Source: Saprospiraceae bacterium (lineage in GTDB: Bacteria; Bacteroidota; Bacteroidia; Chitinophagales; Saprospiraceae). Taken from it: a stretch of 64,000 nt of DNA. The notes below the pieces were generated by a model. That model had not been told where the DNA came from. It did no database searches and was given only the letters and a program-made list of their open reading frames with translations. Below are positions 1-9,019 of the stretch, one piece after another (the first letter of the stretch is position 1; each line of letters opens with the position of its first letter). A program made the translations under genes and the position numbers. The DNA lies in the NCBI GenBank assembly GCA_016712145.1, contig JADJRO010000001.1, forward strand, positions 1,364,001-1,428,000, read 5' to 3'.

Positions 1-600
1 TGTTGCCGTTGCAACTCCTGTTGCCGGTGGTTGATTATTCGCATCACAATTTACGGTTACATTTATCGGACACGTGATGATTGGTCTGGTCGTATCTTGT
101 ACTGTTACCAATTGATTGCAAGAGTTTGTGTTTCCACAACTATCTACTGCTGTCCAGGTCCGTGTGATTAAATAATTGTCATTGCAAGATCCATTGGTAC
201 GATTGTCTGATGAACTGATATTCGTTACCACATTCGTGCAATTATCTGTTGCCGTTGCTACTCCTGTTGCCGGTGGTTGATTATTCGCATCACAATTTAC
301 GGTTACGTCTATCGGACACGTGATGATTGGTCTGGTGGTATCTTGTACCGTTACCAGTTGATTGCAGGTATTGGTGTTTCCACAACTATCTACTGCTGTC
401 CAGGTCCGGGTAATTAAATAATTGTCATTGCAAGATCCGTTGGTACGATTGTCTGATGAACTGATATTTGTTACCACATTCGTGCAATTGTCTGTTGCAG
501 TTGCTACACCTGTTGCCGGTGGTTGATTGTTTGCATCACAATTTACAGTTACATTGATCGGACAGGTTATCATTGGTCTGGTCGTATCAACTACATTATA
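1..600 (-). repeat. 246-bp tandem coding repeats (82-aa HYR units)
   Basis: The string tgttgccgttg begins at 1 and 247 and its variant at 493, a period of exactly 246 bp (82 codons). Copies 1 and 2 are almost identical. The repeats keep the reading frame and encode HYR-like Ig-fold units with a DSCGNT motif. The array continues out of the window. Confidence 0.9.
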
Positions 601-1377
601 AGTAACTGCACAACTTATTGAATCCTTTGAATCTTTTATTTTATAAACTCTTAAAATTTTAAGTGTATCTCCTATACAAGCAGTTCCCATATTGCGAGAT
701 TCTGTATAGCTGATTTTAACTGAATCGCAAAAATCGTTGACCCCACCTCCTAAGGCTCTGAATGCAGCTGTATCTAAAGCAGGAGTTGGAACATCTTCAA
801 CACATTGATAATTTTCATCAGGCGGGCAGTCAACATCTAAAGTGCAACACAACTTAGAACAGATCGTATAGGTTTGAGCATCATTTCCTGCCTTACAAAC
901 TAGCAGGCTCATGGATCCAGGAAGTGTAGGGATAATTTTATCAAGATTTGGGACAGGCATTGTGCAATCATCTTGCCAAACAGAATGCATTCCTCCAGTA
1001 TAGGTCAAACTAAAACACAAAGGCTTGGAAAATGTTATATTAAATCGAACGCAGCGATTTGTTCCGCTACAGCAATTTTCACCTAGTCTTGGAGTATTTG
1101 AAATAAAGCATTGAGCGGTATCCGTGGCATTGATGAAAAAAATGTTCGGCGGCGTCCCGCAGGTAAATTGAGCATTTACCTTAAAACCCAGTATAAAAAC
1201 AAAACAAACTAAAAACGACAATTGCCGTTTGTGGTTTATAATTCCATTTAAATTTTGCAGGATTTTGAGGTAAAGCGATTCAAATACCTTATTAAAAATT
1301 ATTCCTTTTCCAATAGCGTGGAATAAAGAATTAGCCGTACTGCAATATGTAGCAATTGTATCGGTTTTTGAGTACAT
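1..1377 (-). CDS. Secreted HYR-repeat surface protein, 3' end outside window (partial)
   Basis: The minus-strand frame is open from an ATG at 1377-1375 to base 1, so at least 459 codons are present and the C-terminus lies outside the window. A TAA lies upstream in frame, so ATG 1377 is the first ATG. The N-terminal region is long (about 50 residues) before a hydrophobic stretch LSFLVCFVFILGF and the sequence NAQ, which reads as a signal peptide with an unusually long n-region; a shorter start cannot be excluded. After about 170 residues of Cys-rich sequence come HYR-like repeats of 82 residues with the motifs TWTAVDSCGNT and RPIITCP. It is probably a T9SS-exported adhesin, like the four genes beside it on the same strand, but its sorting domain is not visible. 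Function beyond surface location is not known. Confidence 0.8.
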   Translation of the reverse strand, partial: MYSKTDTIATYCSTANSLFHAIGKGIIFNKVFESLYLKILQNLNGIINHKRQLSFLVCFVFILGFKVNAQFTCGTPPNIFFINATDTAQCFISNTPRLGENCCSGTNRCVRFNITFSKPLCFSLTYTGGMHSVWQDDCTMPVPNLDKIIPTLPGSMSLLVCKAGNDAQTYTICSKLCCTLDVDCPPDENYQCVEDVPTPALDTAAFRALGGGVNDFCDSVKISYTESRNMGTACIGDTLKILRVYKIKDSKDSISCAVTYNVVDTTRPMITCPINVTVNCDANNQPPATGVATATDNCTNVVTNISSSDNRTNGSCNDNYLITRTWTAVDSCGNTNTCNQLVTVQDTTRPIITCPIDVTVNCDANNQPPATGVATATDNCTNVVTNISSSDNRTNGSCNDNYLITRTWTAVDSCGNTNSCNQLVTVQDTTRPIITCPINVTVNCDANNQPPATGVATAT

Positions 1378-1542
1378 GTGATTCGGTAGTTTTGGTTTTA
1401 CCAAATCGCTTGCACCAAAGAATTCAGTTTAAGGGTGAATATTCAGGCAAATATATATAGTTTTTTTTTAATATAATAATTTTTAATATCATTTCCACAC
1501 ATATTCCAACAATACTTATAAAAAAACCAATCATATACCCTT

Positions 1543-1585
1543 AAAATACAATAGCCCTTACAAATTGTAAGGGCTATTGTATTTT
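1543..1585 (-). terminator. Hairpin terminator of the 1606-6033 gene
   Basis: A perfect 20-bp inverted repeat, aaaatacaatagcccttaca at 1543-1562 and its complement at 1566-1585, with a 3-nt loop. It lies 20 bp past the stop codon of the minus-strand gene. The stem ends in A/T runs, so the transcript ends in UUUU within the stem. Confidence 0.8.
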
Positions 1586-1605
1586 GACAGTTTAAGTTTA
1601 TGTTC

Positions 1606-4600
1606 TTATTCTGTAATAATCATCTTTTTAGTAACAGTATTTGATTGATAGTCAATCTGGTAATAGTATACTCCTGCCTGACTGATCTTTGCATTGGATA
1701 ATTGGTATTCATTATATCCTTTTTTCATCTCTACCCGTTCTTTTAACTGTATTTTTCCTGCAAGATCATAAATACTGATCTGTACTTCTCCTGCTTGTGG
1801 TAGCATCATTCCTATTGTCGTCTCTTGCGTCCATGGATTTGGTTCGTTTTGCATTACTACAAATTCCTGTTCGCTCATTCCTGCAAAATTCATGACCACC
1901 TGACCTTCTTCTCCACTTCCCTTTACTACCGATACCGCTGGTGTGATTCCTGAATTTACTACAAGGCTTTCTGACATCCGGATGTTTTGTTTGGCTTTGT
2001 ACTTCAACTTCAAGATCCATTCTCCATTTGTCATCGGGCCATTGTAACTAAATGTCAATTTACCTTCTGCTGCATGTTGCGTTGAATAATTATCATCCCG
2101 TACGCGGATCGCCGTGTTGCCTTCTACTCCTTCCAAGTCCAACTTTCTTGCATCCCATTGTATGGTAAACTGCATTCCTTCATAGTCCGACCCGTTTTTA
2201 ACTTTGATCACTACTTCTCCCGTTTGACCAACTTCCAGTTGTTGTTCTGGTGTTTCTAATTCCAGTGTCTTATTACTTCGTGTCGTGCTGTTTCCAAATC
2301 CTTTGGTCAATGCATTATTTGTTACATCTCCCGTTTTGATTGCATAGAAATCCAATTGCATATCGGATGTCAATCCATTGATCTCATAACTTTCTGGGAA
2401 ATTTTCATTCAATGAATTGGTTACATCATTAAATGAATACAACTGGTGTACAAATCTCCAGCTCGTATTTCCCGGTACATCGTTAGTAACACCCAAGATC
2501 AATCTTCTTAAATCGGATATTTCTCTTGCTGTGATGCTCTTACTCCGGTTGACATCCGCTGCTATCATTTTATAGGCTGTACTCAAAGGTTCTAATCCCA
2601 ATATGTGTCTTTGGATTTTTACTATATCCGCTGTACTTACTCCATTCAACCAGCCGTCTGTTTTACTTGGACTTACCGTTACGCTTTGTCCGTTTGGTAA
2701 TTGTAAGAATGAATACTTGCCTTCGATATCTGTCTTCACTTCATTCAGTCCGCTGTTTACCAGATTGATTGATACATTTTGTACCCGGTCATCTTTCTCC
2801 GTCGTTATGATTCCTTCTACATTCGAATTCCTGATATTCGGTGGACAAAATCCAAGGTTATCCTGTACGTCGATAAACGTTCTGCAGAATGAGGTATTGC
2901 CATTGATATCTGTTACCCACAACTCGACTGCTTGCAAGCCCCGATCATCGCAATCATACACTCGGTATTTATCATTCGTATCGGCTGAAAAACTTAATGT
3001 CACATAATATCCACAATTGTGATACGAGCCCGCATCAAAATCTTTTGCCCATACGCTATCCATTGCTGTATCAGGTATTCCGTCTCCATCTAAATCCATT
3101 GGCGTTAGATTGGTCGATACCCCATTCAAACAATACGCTACCGGTGGTTTGCAATTTCTTAGATCCATTATAAAACTTTCTTTCGCTGTGTTGCCACATC
3201 GATCCTCTACTTCCCACTTCACCGTATGTCTTCCCAATGGCCACGTCCCACTTGCGACTCGTTCTCCGATTCCTGCTCTCACTACATCGATCGTTCCATC
3301 GCTGTCAAAATCTATCTTATACGTATACAACATCAACAACGGATCTGTACAATCGTCTCCTGCTTCTATTGAAAATGTTACTGGAATCGGTCTACAGTTT
3401 ACATCATAACTACATATAACTGTATCCTTCGTAATCCGATCTATTGTTGGATCTATTAAATTTCTTACTTTGATGTATTGTGTATCCTGCCAGATGATCA
3501 CATTGTTATCTATATCCCGCTGGCACCAATCGATTACTTTCCATACCCGTATGATTTTAAAACATGGATCCCCGGGTACTGTTGCTGACAATACGTGGTC
3601 GTGATACGCATACCCTACTAAACTACACTCATCGTCATTCACTACTGGCTTTCCGTATGGATAGGCCAATCGTTCTGGGATTAACTCATCCGGATTGCAG
3701 ATTCCAAATGTATCCAGATCATCCGGAAAATCAATGTCATTGACATCAAAACTTTCGTGATTGATTACTGATATGATCTGCAAACAATATGGGCTGTAAT
3801 TATTTTGTTGGTCTTTAGCTCTGAAATACCTGTAGATATAGCCTAGTCCGCATTGATTCAATCCGCCATAGTCTACTTCTTCTACTACTTCCGGTGGACA
3901 ATTATCTTCTGCCAAGCCATCTAATGGATGGCCTCCAATTTTATGCCAGTAGTTTGGATCGATTACGATCTTCTCTCTTAAACTTTGTTCCGTTACTACT
4001 TTTCCAAATACTTCTAAATGATTCCGGTCTATATCAAACCGACAATCTACTGTAATATTTGGTGGACAGCTGATCAACGGAATGTCTTTATCTTGTACGT
4101 CTACACTTACCATGCAGATTGCTTCATTCCCACTGTGATCGATTGCTTTAAATCCTACCATGATTGTCTTGCCTACATCCTCACAACAAAATCCTACTTC
4201 CGGACCCCAATCATCTGCTCCTCTCGCTCCGCATGCTTGGTCATCCATCCGTCTGACTTCAAAGTGATGTAACTGGCATTCATCAAAACTGCCATCGTCA
4301 AATACTTCTGCCGGTACCCAGTTGTAGCCACTGTGATTTAATGCTACTACCGTATTGCGATCGCATACCGCTACCGGTTCTGTTTCATCTCTCACATGGA
4401 TTATTATATACGCTTCTGTTAAATTGTAACAGCCGTCATACACTCTATAATATACTGTATCTTCTCCTACTGGTAAATTTACATAACCCCCATTTTGGTT
4501 TTCCAATACACCGCCTGGATAGATGATATCGATTCGCAAATTATTATGGCAGGCATCTACTGCTTCGATGCTTGGTAACAATACCCGTGCTTCACAATCT

Positions 4601-6033
4601 CTCCTTCCCGTGGTAGCTTCAAATCCGTATGGCATGTGCGTGATTTTTGGACCTACTTCATCTCGGATAATAATTAATTGCAATGAATTCGTTACAATTT
4701 CTTGATTACACCACCATTCCCGTACTGTCCAAGTTCGCATAATTTTACGGACACAATTAATTTCACCTAAATCCAAATCTTCATACCCAACCCAAACATT
4801 ACAATCTAAAATTAGATTTAGAGGCCAAATTTGAATGTATGATAAATCGTGTGAATAGAAATAAGGTAAACCGGTTACATATGGACTCGGATTCCCGTTT
4901 GCATCTTGATAATAAGGTTGATCGCACTGTAAATCATATTGTAAATATGGCAAGTAAATATCTGTTGCTCGAATCCGTTCTACTAATATAGTATCCGTAC
5001 ATACGTCAGTCAACCCATTGTAGTCAGTAATTTGCAGATCCCTATAGACTGCTTTTAAATAATCTTCATTGCAATCAAAATGCTCTATCCGTTCATCTAT
5101 TGTTTTAACTGAGTAATGACTGCAGTCAAATCCATCATAAGTTAATGGAAAAAAATGATGAAATGAATAGCAATCCGTAGTATCAGCCCTGCATATGATG
5201 GTAGGGGCCAATTTATCTTCAATGACTATATCTGCCCAACAACTATTGCCGGTCAATGTATCCAATACCGTTGCAGTAATATGTTGACCTAAGTAAAGTT
5301 CGTTGATAGGATTCGGAACCGGTTTACCATAATGGGTAAGATTCACTTCAAATGCTGGATAACACGTATAACTACCAGTCAAGACCATAGTAGGTGTAAC
5401 TGTTGCCTGGCAATTCTCATCCAAAGAAACATTTATATTTTTACAAGACAAGGCACCATTCGGAGCACATAGATTTATTCCGAACTCCCCAATTGCAAAA
5501 CCCACAGAATTTGGGTCTACATTGATTGTTATGGATGTCAAAGTACAACCCGGAGTTGTATAAAATGCAAAACCTGTAGCTCCTGCAATCCCTGAAACAG
5601 AAATTAATCCTGAGGAGGTTCCGTCATTTGCAAATGCCTCCACATCAAAATCTGAAAATACATTTGGCTCCACATAAACATAAAATGCATTGGTACCAAA
5701 AGGCAGCGTAATGGTAATTGTTTGATCATTTACAAAGTAAACATCCCCCAAATATCCATGTGACCAGGTAGCCCATCCAACACCAATAGCTGTATGGCCG
5801 GCAGCTGCTGAAAAATCAATGGCTGTTGTTTGACTGGCATCGGTAAATACTTGGGTTTCACTTCCATATGGTCTAGTATCCGGTGCAAATGGGGTCATGA
5901 GATAGGGCCCAACAAATGCAGCTGGTGCATTTGTACCAAAGCTCCCATCAAATACAATGCCTGCATTTGTCGGAGAAACCACCGTAAATTGGAGAAATAA
6001 TAAACTGATAATCAGCGAAGTAGTAAATTTCAT
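1606..6033 (-). CDS. Large HYR-repeat surface protein with dockerin-like, cohesin-like and T9SS sorting domains
   Basis: 1475 residues. Residues 1-24 are a signal peptide ending PTNAG. Residues 25-190 form a separate beta-rich domain rich in Gly/Phe/Thr. Residues about 195-1060 hold many Cys-containing HYR/Ig-like units with recurrent DxCGN motifs. A small beta domain (about 1068-1125) precedes a dockerin type I-like repeat (about 1125-1185; NGVSTADIVKIQRHILG and DVNRSKSITAREISDLRR, two Ca-binding loop candidates). A cohesin-like domain (about 1268-1380) and a T9SS type A sorting domain (about 1394-1475, starting NEPNPW and ending KKMIITE) follow. The expected role is a cell-surface or matrix protein exported by the Sec and type IX pathways; no catalytic motif is seen. 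Its 3' two thirds is nearly identical to the next gene upstream. Confidence 0.9.
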   Translation of the reverse strand: MKFTTSLIISLLFLQFTVVSPTNAGIVFDGSFGTNAPAAFVGPYLMTPFAPDTRPYGSETQVFTDASQTTAIDFSAAAGHTAIGVGWATWSHGYLGDVYFVNDQTITITLPFGTNAFYVYVEPNVFSDFDVEAFANDGTSSGLISVSGIAGATGFAFYTTPGCTLTSITINVDPNSVGFAIGEFGINLCAPNGALSCKNINVSLDENCQATVTPTMVLTGSYTCYPAFEVNLTHYGKPVPNPINELYLGQHITATVLDTLTGNSCWADIVIEDKLAPTIICRADTTDCYSFHHFFPLTYDGFDCSHYSVKTIDERIEHFDCNEDYLKAVYRDLQITDYNGLTDVCTDTILVERIRATDIYLPYLQYDLQCDQPYYQDANGNPSPYVTGLPYFYSHDLSYIQIWPLNLILDCNVWVGYEDLDLGEINCVRKIMRTWTVREWWCNQEIVTNSLQLIIIRDEVGPKITHMPYGFEATTGRRDCEARVLLPSIEAVDACHNNLRIDIIYPGGVLENQNGGYVNLPVGEDTVYYRVYDGCYNLTEAYIIIHVRDETEPVAVCDRNTVVALNHSGYNWVPAEVFDDGSFDECQLHHFEVRRMDDQACGARGADDWGPEVGFCCEDVGKTIMVGFKAIDHSGNEAICMVSVDVQDKDIPLISCPPNITVDCRFDIDRNHLEVFGKVVTEQSLREKIVIDPNYWHKIGGHPLDGLAEDNCPPEVVEEVDYGGLNQCGLGYIYRYFRAKDQQNNYSPYCLQIISVINHESFDVNDIDFPDDLDTFGICNPDELIPERLAYPYGKPVVNDDECSLVGYAYHDHVLSATVPGDPCFKIIRVWKVIDWCQRDIDNNVIIWQDTQYIKVRNLIDPTIDRITKDTVICSYDVNCRPIPVTFSIEAGDDCTDPLLMLYTYKIDFDSDGTIDVVRAGIGERVASGTWPLGRHTVKWEVEDRCGNTAKESFIMDLRNCKPPVAYCLNGVSTNLTPMDLDGDGIPDTAMDSVWAKDFDAGSYHNCGYYVTLSFSADTNDKYRVYDCDDRGLQAVELWVTDINGNTSFCRTFIDVQDNLGFCPPNIRNSNVEGIITTEKDDRVQNVSINLVNSGLNEVKTDIEGKYSFLQLPNGQSVTVSPSKTDGWLNGVSTADIVKIQRHILGLEPLSTAYKMIAADVNRSKSITAREISDLRRLILGVTNDVPGNTSWRFVHQLYSFNDVTNSLNENFPESYEINGLTSDMQLDFYAIKTGDVTNNALTKGFGNSTTRSNKTLELETPEQQLEVGQTGEVVIKVKNGSDYEGMQFTIQWDARKLDLEGVEGNTAIRVRDDNYSTQHAAEGKLTFSYNGPMTNGEWILKLKYKAKQNIRMSESLVVNSGITPAVSVVKGSGEEGQVVMNFAGMSEQEFVVMQNEPNPWTQETTIGMMLPQAGEVQISIYDLAGKIQLKERVEMKKGYNEYQLSNAKISQAGVYYYQIDYQSNTVTKKMIITE

Positions 6034-6066
6034 TTGAATGGATTTTAGTAAATAAATTACTTCGCT
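6014..6066 (-). promoter_or_regulatory. Inverted repeat enclosing the start codon of the 1606-6033 gene
   Basis: agcgaagta at 6014-6022, inside codons 4-7 of the signal peptide, pairs with tacttcgct at 6058-6066 in the 5' untranslated leader. The ATG at 6033 and any ribosome binding site lie in the loop. The paralogue at 11461 has the same arrangement. A translational control hairpin is an inference from this conservation. Confidence 0.4.
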
Positions 6067-6170
6067 AAATCCGAGAACTGTGCTAAAAGGAATACAATTG
6101 GGATAATTCCTACTGCAAACTTAAGTCTTTTTTTTATATATTATAATTATTTCACATATTTTTTAAAATA

Positions 6171-6200
6171 AAAGCCCCTGGATTTACATCCAAGGGCTTT
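6171..6200 (-). terminator. Hairpin terminator of the 6238-11461 gene
   Basis: aaagcccctggat at 6171-6183 pairs with atccaagggcttt at 6188-6200 (13 bp with one G-U), loop of 4 nt, followed on the minus strand by a T-rich stretch. It lies about 35 bp past the last stop of the broken gene. Confidence 0.8.
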
Positions 6201-6237
6201 TCACTACTTCTATTTTTGATTTCTTACTCTGTAATAA

Positions 6238-8532
6238 TCATCTTTTTAGTAACAGTATTTGATTGATAGTCAATTTGGTAATAGTATACTCCTGCCTGAC
6301 TGATCTTTGCATTGGATAATTGGTATTCATTATATCCTTTTTCATCTCTACCCGTTCTTTTAACTGTATTTTTCCTGCAAGATCATAAATACTGATCTGT
6401 ACTTCTCCTGCTTGTGGCAGCATCATTCCTATTGTCGTCTCTTGCGTCCATGGATTTGGTTCATTTTGCATTACTACAAATTCCTGTTCGCTCATTCCTG
6501 CAAAATTCATGACCACCTGACCTTCTTCTCCACTTGCTTTTACTACCGATACCGCTGGTGTGATTCCTGAATTTACTACAAGGCTTTCTGACATCCGGAT
6601 GTTTTGTTTGGCTTTGTACTTCAACTTCAAGATCCATTCTCCATTTGTCATCGGGCCATTGTAACTAAATGTCAATTTACCTTCTGCTGCATGTTGCGTT
6701 GAATAATTATCATCCCGTACGCGGATCGCAGTGTTGCCTTCTACTCCTTCCAAGTCTAACTTTCTTGAATCCCATTGTATGGTAAACTGCATTCCTTCAT
6801 AGTCCGACCCGTTTTTAACTTTGATCACTACTTCTCCCGTTTGACCAACTTCCAGTTGTTGTTCTGGTGTTTCTAATTCCAGTGTCTTATTACTTCGTGT
6901 CGTGCTGTTTCCAAATCCTTTGGTCAATGCATTATTTGTTACATCTCCCGTTTTGATTGCATAGAAATCCAATTTCATATCTGTGGTTAATCCATTGATC
7001 TCATAACTTTCTGGGAAGTTTTCATTTAATGAATTGGTTACATCATTAAATGAATACAACTGGTGTACAAATCTCCAGCTCGTATTTCCCGGTACATCGT
7101 TAGTAACACCCAAGATCAATCTTCTTAAATCGGATATATCTTTTGCTGTGATGCTCTTACTCCGGTTGACATCCGCTGCTATCATTTTATAGGCTGTACT
7201 CAAAGGTTCTAATCCCAATATGTGTCTTTGGATTTTTACTATATCCGCTGTACTTACTCCATTCAACCAGCCGTCTGTTTTACTTGGACTTACCGTTACG
7301 CTTTGTCCGTTTGGTAATTGTAAGAATGAATACTTGCCTTCGATATCTGTCTTCACTTCATTCAGTCCGCTGTTTACCAGATTGATTGATACATTTTGTA
7401 CCCGGTCATCTTTCTCCGTCGTTATGATTCCTTCTACATTCGAATTCCGGATATTCGGTGGACAAAATCCCAAGTTATCCTGTACGTCGATAAACGTTCT
7501 GCAGAATGAGGTATTGCCATTGATATCTGTTACCCACAACTCGACTGCTTGCAAGCCCCGATCATCGCAATCATACACTCGGTATTTATCATTCGTATCG
7601 GCTGAAAAACTTAATGTCACATAATATCCACAATTGTGATATGAGCCCGCATCAAAATCTTTTGCCCATACGCTATCCATTGCTGTATCAGGTATTCCGT
7701 CTCCATCTAAATCCATTGGCGTTAGATTGGTCGATACCCCATTCAAACAATACGCTACCGGTGGTTTGCAATTTCTTAGATCCATTATAAAACTTTCTTT
7801 CGCTGTGTTGCCACATCGATCCTCTACTTCCCACTTCACCGTATGTCTTCCCAATGGCCACGTCCCACTTGCGACTCGTTCTCCGATTCCTGCTCTCACT
7901 ACATCGATCGTTCCATCGCTGTCAAAATCTATCTTATACGTATACAGCATCAACAACGGATCTGTACAATCGTCTCCTGCTTCTATTGAAAATGTTACCG
8001 GGATCGGCCTACAGTTTACATCGTAACTACATATTACTGTATCCTTCGTTATACGATCTATTGTTGGATCTATTAAATTTCTTACTTTGATGTATTGTGT
8101 ATCCTGCCAGATGATCACATTGTTATCTATATCCCGCTGACACCAATCGATGACTTTCCATACCCGTATGATTTTAAAACATGGATCCCCGGGTACTGTT
8201 GCTGACAATACGTGGTCGTGATACGCATACCCTACTAAACTACATTCGTCATCATTCACGACTGGTTTTCCATATGGGTATGCTAATCGCTCTGGGATCA
8301 ACTCATCCGGATTGCAGATTCCAAATGTATCCAGATCATCCGGAAAATCAATGTCATTGACATCAAAACTTTCGTGATTGATTACTGATATGATCTGCAA
8401 ACAATATGGGCTGTAATTATTTTGTTGGTCTTTAGCTCTGAAATACCTGTAGATATAGCCTAGTCCGCATTGATTCAATCCGCCATAGTCTACTTCTTCT
8501 ACTATTTCCGGTGGACAATTATCTTCTGCCAA
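6238..8532 (-). CDS. C-terminal fragment of a broken HYR/dockerin/T9SS adhesin gene
   Basis: 764 residues, third piece of a gene that starts at 11461. The frame is open up to the break near 8681, so the start at 8532 is only the first usable codon, not a true N-terminus. It contains HYR units, the small beta domain, the dockerin-like repeat (NGVSTADIVKIQRHILG), the cohesin-like domain and the start of the T9SS sorting domain. The last 25 or so residues are out of frame: the T6 of the sister copy is T5 here (6338-6342), so the KKGYNEYQLSN tail becomes KKDIMNTNYPM and the normal KKMIITE ending is lost. If real, this product would lack a working sorting signal; a sequencing error is equally possible. 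Confidence 0.7.
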   Translation of the reverse strand: MAEDNCPPEIVEEVDYGGLNQCGLGYIYRYFRAKDQQNNYSPYCLQIISVINHESFDVNDIDFPDDLDTFGICNPDELIPERLAYPYGKPVVNDDECSLVGYAYHDHVLSATVPGDPCFKIIRVWKVIDWCQRDIDNNVIIWQDTQYIKVRNLIDPTIDRITKDTVICSYDVNCRPIPVTFSIEAGDDCTDPLLMLYTYKIDFDSDGTIDVVRAGIGERVASGTWPLGRHTVKWEVEDRCGNTAKESFIMDLRNCKPPVAYCLNGVSTNLTPMDLDGDGIPDTAMDSVWAKDFDAGSYHNCGYYVTLSFSADTNDKYRVYDCDDRGLQAVELWVTDINGNTSFCRTFIDVQDNLGFCPPNIRNSNVEGIITTEKDDRVQNVSINLVNSGLNEVKTDIEGKYSFLQLPNGQSVTVSPSKTDGWLNGVSTADIVKIQRHILGLEPLSTAYKMIAADVNRSKSITAKDISDLRRLILGVTNDVPGNTSWRFVHQLYSFNDVTNSLNENFPESYEINGLTTDMKLDFYAIKTGDVTNNALTKGFGNSTTRSNKTLELETPEQQLEVGQTGEVVIKVKNGSDYEGMQFTIQWDSRKLDLEGVEGNTAIRVRDDNYSTQHAAEGKLTFSYNGPMTNGEWILKLKYKAKQNIRMSESLVVNSGITPAVSVVKASGEEGQVVMNFAGMSEQEFVVMQNEPNPWTQETTIGMMLPQAGEVQISIYDLAGKIQLKERVEMKKDIMNTNYPMQRSVRQEYTITKLTINQILLLKR

Positions 8533-8663
8533 GCCATCTAATGGATGGCCTCCAATTTTATGCCAGTAGTTTGGATCGATTACGATCTTCTCTCTTAAAC
8601 TTTGTTCCGTTACTACTTTTCCAAATACTTCTAAATGATTCCGGTCTATATCAAACCGACAAT

Positions 8664-9011
8664 CTACTGTAATATTTGGTGACAGCTGATCAACGGGATG
8701 TCTTTATCTTGTACGTCTACACTTACCATGCAGATCGCTTCATTCCCACTGTGATCGATTGCTTTAAATCCTACCATGATGGTCTTGCCTACATCCTCAC
8801 AACAAAATCCTACTTCCGGACCCCAATCATCTGCTCCTCTCGCTCCGCATGCTTGGTCATCCATCCGTCTGACTTCAAAGTGATGTAACTGGCATTCATC
8901 AAAACTGCCATCGTCAAATACTTCTGCCGGTACCCAGTTGTAGCCACTGTGATTTAATGCTACTACCGTATTGCGATCGCATACCGCTACCGGTTCTGTT
9001 TCATCTCTCAC
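8664..9011 (-). pseudogene. Middle fragment of the broken adhesin gene
   Basis: 115 residues matching the intact paralogue at its RDETEPVAVCDRN segment. It is cut off upstream by the 70-bp loss near 9031 and downstream by a one-base loss near 8681 (ggtgacag here, ggtggacag in the sister copy), after which the frame reads SCHQILQ and stops instead of SCPPNITVDC. It is part of the same gene as 6238-8532 and 9020-11461. Confidence 0.75.
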
Positions 9012-9019
9012 ATGGATTA

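Noticed and set aside
1..600. Direct repeats that could suggest a CRISPR array
   Set aside because: The unit is 246 bp, in frame, and codes an HYR domain; there are no short repeats with unique spacers.
2603..3007. Plus-strand open frames inside the adhesin genes (also 3110-3409, 7220-7624, 13065-13319, 26607-27197)
   Set aside because: They are antisense shadows of repeat-rich genes, with Ser/Cys/Arg-rich unnatural compositions and no start context.
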